From contig QPMI01000209.1 of assembly GCA_004431415.1 (NCBI GenBank), positions 1-64,000 on the forward strand: DNA of 64,000 nucleotides, read 5' to 3'. Below are positions 18,948 to 30,900 of this stretch, in pieces. The notes under the pieces were generated by a model, which made no database searches, was not told the origin of the DNA, and saw only the letters and a program-made list of their open reading frames with translations. Numbering within the stretch: position 1 is the first letter of the stretch; each line of letters begins with the position of its first letter. The position numbers were made by a program, and so were the translations under genes. The stretch is from Cyanophora paradoxa (taxonomy: Eukaryota; Glaucocystophyceae; Cyanophorales; Cyanophoraceae).

Positions 18948-21900
18948 ACACACACACCTCCCCTTCCCCCGCGTCTGCCGCGTTTGATCCATTCTCTTAC
19001 CCTTCTCTTGTTTCATTCTCCCCACCCGGACCCCCGCCCCCTCCACTCCTCTCCTGCAGCTGGCCCCCGCCTCTCTTGCCTCTCCTACCTCGTGCACCTC
19101 AAGCCCCTTCACCCGTACGGGTACACCTGACATCACACTGCTCGCAGGTAGCAACAGGGGGCGCTCTGCGCGTGGAGCGGGCCGGAGAGGGCGTGCAGAC
19201 CGATGCCGTCCTCGTCGCCTCCAAGGTGGGCGCGGCCCCGTCCAGCACGCACCTCGATCGCCCCCTCAGCCCCGCGTCGCAGTGGACGCACGTCGCAGTG
19301 TCCCTGATAGCGGACGGAACGGAAGCCGTGGCCTCGATCTACGTTGATGGCGCTCTGCGCGGGACGGGGACCCTGCCGGCTGCGGGGGGCCCTTGGACGG
19401 GTCCGCTAGTCATCGGCGCGGCGCCCTTCGCGGGCTCGTCGGCTGCGGCACGTGCATTCACAGGTGACAGTCGACTTCTATTCTCAATTGTGTCTTATAA
19501 AGCTATCCGAAACGATGAGAAGCGCTCACGCGTGCTCAGGTCTCATTGACGAAGTCCGCGCGTGGAATCGGTCGCTCGATACAAGCGAGCTGTCGGCTAT
19601 CGTCCAAGGAAGGATCACGGCCGCCTTGCTCTCAGATCCCTCGTTGCGCCTTTTCTACAGGTTCATATTTCATTTATGTTCCTTGCGACTTTTGATCCTC
19701 TGTTCCTTGCAACTTATGCTCCTCTACAGCTTCGACCAGGACACAGAGGGCTTCACCGCGATAGACAGGAGTCCCGCGGCCGCTTTCCCGGCGACCTTCT
19801 ACGATGCCGCTGGATCGCCGCTCAGCACGGCATCGCCCCAAGTGCAGCGCACCGTGCAGAGCGCGACCCCGGACAGAACCTCTTCCGTCTCCTGCCCCCT
19901 TGCAGTCGTCCCGGGGGACTCGATACAGTGAGTCGCTATTCGAGATCGGAGTCATTACAAATTGTATAGATTGTCCTTTTTTTTAGATGCACGGTGGCCA
20001 TGCGGCGCTCCGGTCTTGCGGTAACTTCGGACGCCTCTTGGCTGCGCGTCTCTGCATCGGCGGATTCCTCCGCGAACGCCACGCTCGGGTCCTTGTCTCC
20101 CGGAGACCCTAGCGCCCAGGCGGAATCCGTAAAGTTTTCCGTCTCGTTCCCTTCCTCGAACCCAACCACCGGTGCGCACACGCTTGCTCTTATATTTTGA
20201 GCGTGTAAGCTTGCACTTATATCTGAACAGGCTTCTTTGAGTTCTTCGTCACCGTACCAGCTGGGCAGGTCCGCTGGCGTACCAAACCCATGATCAGGAA
20301 GCCTGATGAAGAGAGACTTGCGCAGCTGGGCTCTCCGATCCGTGTATTCATGGCGGCCGAGGCAATCAACACGACTGCGTTCGCCAGCTCCTACATTCAG
20401 TGGCAGACGCACTGGGGGTACTCGACGCCGCACCCGCCCACGTGGCAGGGCGAGGTCGTGTTCGGAACCTTCCACGCTCGGAGGGGCCCCAACTCGCCGT
20501 ACACGATCCCCCGGTAGGCTATGGCTTTTAAAAGGATCCATCACTTGAAGTCTTTTATGATTCTCGCGCGCGCGCGCCTCCACCCAGCTCGTCGATCGTC
20601 GTCAACCCGAGCCGGACGACGGGAAACGTGGAGCTGGAATGGTGGCCCCCGCCGACGGCCTTCTGGTACACGGAGAGCCTCCGGCCGGACTACGGCGCGT
20701 CGTTCCCGTTCATCGTCAAGTTCCAGGCGGACAGCGAGATCGACCCGACGAAGTGGGACAAGTTCTGCGTCACTAGACAGTGCGGATCACGCCACAAAGC
20801 AGACGGGGCGTTTGTCTGAGGTTCTCACATTGCATGGGCTGCAGGTTCTCGATCCGCGTCGCAATCGGCAACAGATCGCTCGACACGTCTGCGTACCCTT
20901 TCTCTGTTTGCGGTGCGCAATCAGCATCCATTCTCCCTGCAAGCGGGAGGTTTCTTTTGCGCTGAAATCTGTCGATTGCGCGGCAGCCGCGCTTCTGGAT
21001 TACGCGTGCGTGCATCGGCCTTAGTTGCTGATCGGCGCCGACTTGCTCTGCATGCTCTCTGAAGCCCATGGCCATGCATGCCTTGAATCCTCTCTCCGCC
21101 AGGTACTACCACAAGACAAACGTGAGCGTCACCAGGACGTTTCGCTATTTGAATCTATGGGAGTCCGCCCTCCTGTACTTGCCTCGGTTCGCCTCTTCCC
21201 CCAGCGGGCTGTTGCCGGTTTGTCTCACTTTCCCTTCGTTCTTAAATCGTCAGCGAAAATACCGGAAACGCGGTTCCGTCAAGTGCAGTCGTACGTGGGA
21301 CTGATGTTGCGCCCTTGGAAGACTTGTTCCACATTGACTTCGTCCATGCTTTGCGTGTCCGTCTCTCAGAGTGTCGGTGGTTCTTTTCCAGAGGGCATTG
21401 TTCGCGTTTTATGTTTTTTACCCAATATTGTTTTAATGGACATGCTGTGCTGACGTCAATCTAGACGTACTACCACATTGTCTACGTGGATCCGGACAAT
21501 CTGCAAACCTTCGTATGCACTTTTGATTTTAACCTGTATCACTTGTCTATGCCCAATCGACTCCTGACTCGCAATCATTGCAGCCTTTTACTGATCCAGG
21601 TTTTCGTCTCTTGCGTTTACAATTCTTCCATAACTTCTAACCTGCCCTAACCCCCCCCCCCCCCCCCCCCTTCCCCCCGCCCCCCCTCCAGGGTTTAAGG
21701 AGAGGACGAGCGAGGCGTACGCATTCGTTTTTGCGATTCGTGAGAATCACTTTGCTGACGCGTTGTTTTTAGGGACCCATCTTGGGGGTACATGCAGGTT
21801 CGCACGAAGTGCTGCAAAGAACTCGCGATCGAGTGTCCTACTCCTAGGACCCAGTTACCCGCCAAGAAGCCTAAGACTCGGACTCGAGAGGTTGATCTGA

Positions 21901-24900
21901 CTGCGGATCTCCAGTCTTGTGAGTGCCGCAGAGAATGGCTCTTTGGCACGGACCTTTGCAAAATCGGTTATAACAAGGTTTGCGATAACGCGGCAAGTGT
22001 GCATGCAATGCAATCTGCGGGCGCTCAACAGGACCGCAGGTAATGGTTTGCATGAGATGGGTTGGCTGCTTTACCGCCTACTACCCGATCTTGACGTGCT
22101 TGTGGTGCACACCTGCATTGGTGACGCCGCCAACGTAAGCCCCTCACTGCTCCCCCCCCCCCTTCCCCCCCCCCCCCCCCCCCCCCCGCCAGGTCTCTCC
22201 CCGTGGGCGACCACGACCGAGAAGCTGTCATGGATTTGCGTGCGCAAGCCGCGCTTTCCCTGTTCGTTTTCGCTTTTTGCGATTGTCTTCGCAGGAGATA
22301 CGCCCTTTGCATTCCAAACAAACGGGTAATCAGCACCTTCAAGCGTTTACCTTGGCTCCGTATCAATCGCGGATTGTGATTATGGCCTGCCAGCACTAAA
22401 TTTCAATCGGGGCGCAAGATTGCTCAGAGCTTCTCGCCTTCATGTAACGACATGGACTGCACAAAAGGTTGTTTCCGAATGCTTGACCTCCTCTGTGCTT
22501 TCTACTCATTGTGAAATCGCAGCTGGCTTCGCTAATTCCACGGTATTTCTCTCGCGATAAAGAGGCTGACCTCTAGCTGATTGTGGATCTCTTGGCAGTT
22601 GTATCGCAACAATCAAGCTCTCCGTAACTACGCAGAAGCCACTTTCCACCCGGACTACCCTGAAACAGCATCCGTCTGTGGTTGCAAGGCAGTCTGCTGC
22701 GGCGCAACCGCCATGCCCTCGAAGATCCAGCTCTCTCTGCTAGGTGAGTGTTGGAGATCTAGACACACACCGGTGTTCAGGTGGGGCGGCTAGCGACGAG
22801 GCGAGGAAGTCGGTCACGTGGGGCGGCGGAAGTCGGCCGCCTGCGTGCGGCCCCACGTCTCGCCCAGTCGCCCCCGCGTGGTTTAGAGGAGACTAGTGCT
22901 TGTCAATTTCCTCGCCTCTTTCTTTCCGTCAAGCTAATGCGTACTCCCTCCCATAATCTTTCTCTAGGGGACCAAAATCCAGCCAACTGGATTCCGAACG
23001 CGCTCCCCGACTTCCCCGATTCAACCAGCGTCCTCGATTGCGGCACGGATGCTGTGCCTGTGAGTGCATTTGGATCCGTTTACGTATGCACATCGGCCTG
23101 TCTTGATGTGCAATCTGCAGAGTGGCGCAACGCTGAACTGCACGTATACCGCTCTGTACGGCGCGCTGCCCGTTTTTTACCGCGTGTGGTACTCCACTCT
23201 CCCTTTGATTGTACACGCGTCTGGTATCTCAATTTGCGCCGGCAGGGACTTGTCCGTCGTGAGTTTAGAGTACAGCCGCGGCTCCGTCAGCGACGTAGTC
23301 CCCTTCGATCCGCCCTTCACCACCTACTTCATCTACACCAAAAACTGCTCGTTCTCGCTCCAACTGCACACCTCTGTCGAGGGGAGCGGGACGGGCATTT
23401 TACGGGTGCAGTTTGCAACGTGATCGAAACCCCCTCGCAGTCTCACAGCAATTTTCCAGTTCTATGGGCAGAACGGAATCAACCTCGGCTCGCTGGAGAT
23501 CTCTGTATACGGTGCATTGCGAAATCGGCACGCCTCGGTTTGTCCCCGTCCTGCTCACTGACAGCTGCTTAGTTTTCGCGGACGACACCAGCGTACTAGA
23601 CTGCGGCGCTGTCACTCTGGTGGCAACGGGGACCTCCGTCAGCTGTTTCGTGTATCCACGCTTCGAACAAGAGGGCTTGTCCATTCACTCGTCTGTCTTC
23701 GTTCCTAGCGTCTCAGCGGTCGCCGTCGACGGCTCGGCGCTCTCAGGGTCGAGTGCTGGCAATGCGACGCTTCCCGCCGACACATCGAATGCGCTCCGGA
23801 TTGTCATTACTGCCGGACACGTCTCAGGCACTATGACCGTGGCTGTCGCTCCATGCCTAGATTCCGTCTCGCTCTCCGTCACCAGTGCGTGCGATTCGGT
23901 TCGTCTTTGCAGCCGCTGCTGAGCGTGGGCGCAGCGGACCCGGACGCGATCACCTTCGCGCACGACGGCGCGGAGCCCTTCTGGATCCGCATGGGCACAG
24001 ACGTCACCCTCCGCGCCACCGTGGCCGCCACGCTGCGCTCGGCAACCGTGTACCCCAACGTGGCCGGCCTGCGGCTCGCCGTGAGCGGCAGCCTCGTCCT
24101 GGCGACTCTGAGCGACGTCGACCAGACCGCGCCGGCACTGCCGTCGGTGACGGTGACGCTGGCCACCAGCCCCGACCTCTGTATGACGTGCACGGGGCCC
24201 GGAGCCTTCACGATTTGGAACGCCGCCGGGCAGCTCCTCTACAGCTTGCCTGTTCACGTGTACAGTGCGCGGTGATCTTTGCTTCGTGTTCCGGGCGCGC
24301 GCGCTGATGTCTTCGCGCAGCTACGCCCGGGGCCGCCGTGCTTTCGTGCCCCAACACTCCGATTCCAGCGCAAGCGTTCAATTGCACCGCCACCTTCTAC
24401 GACGTCCTCGACGGCACCGAGCTGTACGCCAACTTGGATGACGTGGCGGCGACGGCGGCAGGCGGCTCGGCCAGCATTGTGCCTCCGAGCAACGGTCCTG
24501 TGCAGTCGCGGATCACGATCACCGTGCACCCTACGACGGACCCGCCCCCCGGATTCAACGGCAACGTTGCCGTGCAGGCGGTGCTGAAGAACGGCCAGCT
24601 CCTCGGGACAGCTCTCGTGCCGATCATCTACGTCGCCGACAACAGCAGCAGCGTCGCGTGCGCTAAGCCTCAGGTTGCATTGGCGGGTACCATCGAGTGC
24701 ACCCTCACGCCGCGGCGTCTCGGCGAGCTCGTGTGGACTGACGCGGCTACCATCGGATTCGAAGGCGACGGGGCCCTCGCCTCGGTAGCGGGAACACTGT
24801 CTCCGACGAGCGGACCGGCTCAATCCGTTTCGTTCCGAGTGATCGGCCAGTCCGGTCGGCTGCTGACAGGCCCTTCTCTGGCGATGGCGCTTTCGTACGG

Positions 24901-27900
24901 CGTGTCGATTGCGAATGCGACCATCATCGTCTTCGCCTCCCCCGACGCGACGAGCAGTGCCGTGCGCCGCTCCGTGTTTTTCATCGAGAGGCCCTGCAAC
25001 TGATTGATTCCACTCCTGCCCAGATGTGCCCTGGTCGTGTGTGGGCAGGCGAGTCTGCCGTCTGCACGTTCTATGCTCGCAAGGTGCTTCCCATTCCCTG
25101 CCCTGACTTTGGCCTGCAGCCGCGTGCCTGAAGCATCATTCACACTCCCGCAGAATTCGCTTGTAATCTGGGCAAACCTGGCGGACATCTCGTCGACCGG
25201 CGTCGCGAGCGTGAAGGGCGCGTCGCTCATGTCCGGCTACGCGGTGGAAGGTCAATTTGACATCTACACAACGTCTAACCCGTCATCTGATCACTCGGGC
25301 CCTGGACGCGTGGACCTTTCCTCGTCCTCGAATATCTTCCTCGGTTCGGGATCAATCACTGTTCTCGGTGCGAGTGTCCAGAACGTAAACGCTAAATTCG
25401 ACGTAGCTTATGGCCTCGCTTGCAGACGTCCCTTCCTACGACGGAAGCTCCCTCGCCTGCCCCGCAACGCCGATGGTCGCGCTCGTCCCGTTCAACTGCA
25501 CATACTACCCGAAGCGAGTCGGGTTCTCCATCTACGGCGTCCCAGAGAACGTGTCGCTCAACGCAACGAACGCGCGAGCCGCAATCGCAGAGGCCGCTGG
25601 CACGTTCGGCCCTAGCTTTATCGTGGCAGTGGTTGCAGACCGGGATCCGGTCGTCGGCGGCGAGAGCTCCGTTGAAATCTTTGCGTGGCTCTCGGGCACC
25701 GAAGAGCGGCTTGGAGAGGCAAAGGCATTGGTCTCGTACGTGGTCGATGCATCCAGCAGCCTCGAGTGCGGCGCCGAGCAGCTGGCGCTGGCCTCGACGG
25801 TTGACTGCACGCTGACGCCGCGGCGATTGGGCGAGCTGGTGTGGGCGGAGGCGTCGACGATCGGGTTCACCGGCGACGGGGCGCTGGCACCGGTTGCGGG
25901 TTCGCTGCAGCCGTCGAGCGGACCCGCGCAGAAATTCTTCTTCAGGCTGCTGGGTCAGTCGGGGCGGGTCTTGACAGGCAATTCGACGGCAATGACGCTC
26001 TCTAACGGAGAGTCGGCTTCTAACACGACCGTCCTCGTGTACGGGCCGCCGGATTCCACAAGCACAATCGTGCGCATACACGATTTCGCAAGGCAGCGCT
26101 ACTTTTCATTTGTTTTTGTCTGGCTTACCAGTGGCCATCGCAGACCTGCGACAATCCGGCGGCGATGTGGGCGGGCTCGATCTCGGACTGCATCTTTATC
26201 CCGCGAATGGTAGGCTCTTTTTGATTCCCTTTTGGCACAATTTGTCTAATCCAGATTCGGCGCGAAGCAATCAGCGGTGATCTGGTCATATTTGAACGAC
26301 GTGACATTTTCCGTCAGCGGAAGCATTAAAGGCTTCGTGCGAACTGCAATGGAGGGGTATCAGACGGAAGGAAAGTTTACTGTCGTCACAACAAACATTC
26401 CGGATGCTACGTACACTGGTCCCGGTGCCGTTGCAGCAATCGACTTTGCTACGAGCGTCACACTAGCATCCTATTCGTTTGTCGTCATCGGTATGTCTTA
26501 GTGTGCATCGCGTGATCTTCATTGCCCTGATCCCGCGCCATCTGACGCTCTGCTTCGTCAGACAATCCCGACAGCGCGCTTGCGACATCGGTGCTGGACT
26601 GCCCTTTGGGGCATCAGACGGCACTCGTCTCCTTCAACTGCACATTCTATCCGAAAACCGGCGATGTGGCGGTTTTCGGCATTGCATCGAGCGTCACTGC
26701 TTACTCCGTCAACTCGAGCACATTCGTTGCCGACCCGCCCTCGACCGTCGCAACTCAGTTCACTGTCACGGTTACTGCAGCGGCATCGCCAATCTCCGAA
26801 GGCGGAAGCAGCATCGTAATTGTGGCGTACCTTCTGTCTCTCAATGGCTCGTCGACGGGAATGGCGCTCGCTCGCAGTACAGTACCGATCGTGTACATCG
26901 CCGACGAGAGCAGCAGCCTCGCGTGCGGCGTCGCGCAGCTCATCCTGATGGCCGTCGTCGACTGCACGCTGACGCCGCGGCGACTGGGCGAGCTCGTGTG
27001 GGCGGACGCGGCGACCATCGGGTTCATCGGCGACGGGGCGCTGTCGCCGGTGGCGGGGTCGCTGCAGCCGGGGGCGGGGCCGGCGCAGTCGTTTGTCTTC
27101 CAGATGCGTGCGGAGCGGGGGCGGCTGCTGACGGGCCCGTCGGTGGCGATGGCGCTGTCCGCTGGGCTATCGGTGGCGAACGCGAGTGTGCTCGTGTACG
27201 GCGCACCCGACAACACAACGACGGCGGTGCTGCACTCGGCATTTTTTGCGTTGTAGAGCCAACTTGACCTTCTGTTCTTGCAGACTTGCGACCAGAACAT
27301 TTGGGCTGGAGTGTCAGCTGTATGCTCCTTTACTCCACGTCTGGTGCGCCAACTCTAGCCGGATGTGAATCGAAATAAATTATCATGAAGAGCATTATCA
27401 TGCCCCTAGCTGAGTGGGGCATGGGCAGGACTCCGAGGTAATCTGGGCTCTGCTGGACGAACTCGTCCCGGTTCCCTTCGCGAGCGTCAAAGCTTCGACC
27501 TTCATGACTGGTTACGCGACGGAGGGCAACATAACCTTCGATACGACCGCCGTCCCCATGTCCGACCACACCGGCCCTGGTGGCGTCGAGTTCTGGTCCT
27601 CGTCAGGGCAGCTGCTGACAGCAGGGCACACAATCGTCCAAGGTGCATGCTCTGATGCGCGACCACTAGCGCACTAGCGCGCTTCTTTGCTTACCAAAGC
27701 TGCTTGCGCTAGACGTGCCAGAGGACATGAACGACGGCTGCTCGCTGGTGTGTCCAAGCACGCAGCAGACGGCGCTGGTCCCTTTCAACTGCACGTTCGT
27801 CCCCAGGCGCGCCGGTTTCGTCATCTACGGCCTCTCCGACAACGTGACTGCCAACGCAACGAACGCCGACGCGGTCGTCTTCGAGCCCTTTGGCACCCTC

Positions 27901-30900
27901 GCGACCCAGTTCACCATCACCGTCACGGCGTGGGCGACGCCCGTGACGAACGGCAGCAGCGCGATCCGCGTGCTCGCGTGGCTCCCGGGGATGGAGACGC
28001 AGCTCGTGGAGGCCGGCAGCGCGATCGTGTACATCGCTGACGAGAGCAGCAGCCTCGCGTGCGGCGCAGAGCAGCTCATCCTGACGGCCGCCGTCGACTG
28101 CACGCTGACGCCGCGGCGACTGGGCGAGCTCGTGTGGGCGGACGCTGCGACCATCGGGTTCATCGGCGACGGGGCGCTGTCCCCGGTGGCGGGGTCGCTT
28201 CAGCCGGGGGCGGGGCCGGCGCAGTCGTTTGTCTTCCGGATGCTTGGCGAGTCGGGACGGCTGCTGACGGGTCCATCGAAGCCGATCGTGCTGTCCTCTG
28301 GGGCCCCGGTGGCGAACGCAAGTGTGCTCGTGTACGGACCGCCTGACAACTCAAGCTCTCTGGTGCGAGCAAATGCTGTGGCGCACATGTTCCCGCTGAT
28401 ACTGCTCATGCAGACATGCCCCGGTCGTGTGTGGGCTGGACAAATTTTTGAATGTCTGTTTACACCGCGCATGGTGCGCGATTGCTGCTTCGTGTATCCA
28501 GTCGCGATTCCTCAGAGCACTATATTGATGCCGACTCCCGGCTTGACGTAGAACGATTCCGTGATCTGGGCCCGGCTCGATGACACAGCCGCGGTCTTCC
28601 ACAATCTCGTCCTGGGCGCAGGTTTCTCAGCAAGCCTGACCGATTACATCCCGATGCTCGGCTATGCCACGTCCGGCCGCCTCTTCGTGAACACGACTGC
28701 CGAGCCTTCAGAGGTCTTCACTGGTCCCGGTCGCGTTCAAGTTGTGCTGCAGGCCGATCCTGTTATTGACCTCGCATCGGCTTCGATCTCCGTCATGGGT
28801 TTGCGAATCGGGGCTTCCGCTCTTAAGATTGTTGCACTGTCTGATGACGCGCTGCAGATATTCCGCGGAGCTCCGCGGACAACTCGACGCTGTCATGCCC
28901 CTCGTACCAGCTTCCGGCTCTCATCCCTTTCAACTGCACCTTCATCCCCAGGCGCGCCGGTTTCGTCATCTACGGCCTCTCCGACAACGTGACTGCCAAC
29001 GCAACGAACGCCGACGCGGTCGTCTTCGAGCCCTTTGGCACCCTCGCGACCCAGTTCACCATCACCGTCACGGCGTGGGCGACGCCCGTGACGAACGGCA
29101 GCAGCGCGATCCGCATGCTCGCGTGGCTCCCGGGGATGGAGACGCAGCTCGCGGAGGCCGGCAGCGCGATCGTGTACATCGCCGACGAGAGCAGCAGCCT
29201 CGCGTGCGGCGTCGCGCAGCTCATCCTGACGGCCGTCGTCGACTGCACGCTGACGCCGCGGCGACTGGGCGAGCTCGTGTGGGCGGACGCGGCGACCATC
29301 GGGTTCATCGGCGACGGGGCGCTGTCGCCGGTGGCGGGGTCGCTTCAGCCGGGGGCGGGGCCGGCGCAGTCGTTTGTCTTCCAGATGCTTGGCGAGTCGG
29401 GACGGCTGCTGACGGGTCCGTCGATGGCGATGGCGCTGTCGAGCAACGCGTCCATCGTCAACAGTTCGATCACCGTTTATCGCGACCCGGACGCCACCAG
29501 CTCATTGGTGCGTCTGCTCGCTTTGCGATTGACGTTTTTGGGTGCTCGCTCATCTCTGTTCTGTCTCTCCGCAGATCTGCCCTTCGGAGCCTGTGTGGGC
29601 CTCCAACCGTACAACATGCACGCTGATCCCTCGCTGGGTGCGAATGGATTGCGCCTGTCGACGTCGTCAATTGCAATTGATATGTGTGCGCTTTACTCTA
29701 ACCTCTGTGGGTTCGCCGCAGGCCTCGCAGCGGATCACGGTTCTCATGGAGGACCTCTTCGTTTCTTGGGGCGGCAGCGTCCTGCAGGTTGACGCTCCTA
29801 GCGGGGTCTCGCCCGAGCCCGTGCTCACAGTGTCAAGTTATGCATTCCCAACGTCCGGATGTGAGTCGAACCAGAATTGGCCTGATGACGATACTCTATC
29901 CCATCATTATCAAGCTGATAATGATCGTGATCCAAATGCAGACACGGGGCCCGGGGAGGTCACCGTGGCGTTCCGGTCTAATGCGTCCGATGTCGTCGCG
30001 TCGGCCTCGATCACCGTGATCGGTGCACTCAACCGCCGCAGCGGCCGCCCTCGTCGAACGGATTTGTGCATCGCTGACCACGATCATTTCGGGCGTTATG
30101 TGTGCCAGATGTGCCGCGCGACAGCTCATCGTCACTCGTGTGCTCCGCATTCAGTCTTGTCGGCGGCCAGTCTGTGAGCACTCGGCCGGCGCCCGCCCTC
30201 TAGATCTGATCACAGCTTGCCGTCGTGACAATCGTTTTCCCTCAGATCAACTGCACCTTCAGCCCGGCACAGACGGGCATCCCGCTCATGGCGTCCCTCG
30301 CGAATATGTCCGTCGTCGTCCGCGGGATGCCAGGCTCTGCCGCCTGGATGCCCGACTCGCCCGCGATCGGAGACCTCTTCCTCATTTCGCACGTGGCGCC
30401 GATGATCACGACCGGCGGCTACATGCTCGCCGTGTACTCGACGGGGTTCAACGGCACCGTCTTCGAGGACGCCGCATCCGCGGAGCTCTACGTGACGAAC
30501 TCGGTCATCGGAGAGGCGTATCCAGACGTCGGCCCCATGACGGGCGGCACGCGCGTGACCCTCACAGGGACGGCCCTGCCTCCCAACACTGGGGCGAAAC
30601 TCGAGGCGCGCGTCTGCAACTCGCCGGCTGTCGTCTGGTCGCTGTGCGTGTCTCACATACGCATTAGTACTTATTCTGATTCTGTCCGTTGCTCACTGCT
30701 TTCGCGCAGCACTGCAACGCAAGCAGTCATCGTCACACCTCCAGCATTCAGCAGCGAAGCCGTTAATGAAACAGGCACTTCAGCGAACGCCACTTCGGCT
30801 GCTGGTCAGCCGTCAAATTCCACCGCGAGTTCAAGTAACTCGTCGACGCTCGCCCCCGTCGGTCTCGCGTACTGCGACATCGACCTCTCCGTCGGGGGCG

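Larger units (their letters stand above)
24325..30030 (+). repeat. Super-repeat array of three alternating modules, period about 1.13 kb
   Basis: Within the giant gene three module types recur in fixed order. Module C begins after an acceptor CAG with C-x-x-x-VWAG...CxFxPR and continues into VIWA-L-D; copies start near 25021, 26139, 27281, 28411 and 29571. Module B has LVPFNCTFxPRRxGFxIYG; copies near 24335, 25425, 26590, 27715 and 28880. Module A has CTLTPRRLGELVW, TIGFxGDGAL and SGRLLTGPS; copies near 24650, 25760, 26920, 28045 and 29185. Spacing between C copies is 1118-1160 bp with introns at matching places, so whole exon-intron units were duplicated. Paired cysteines and many N-x-S/T sites suggest extracellular beta-sandwich domains. 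I cannot name the family. Confidence 0.85.
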
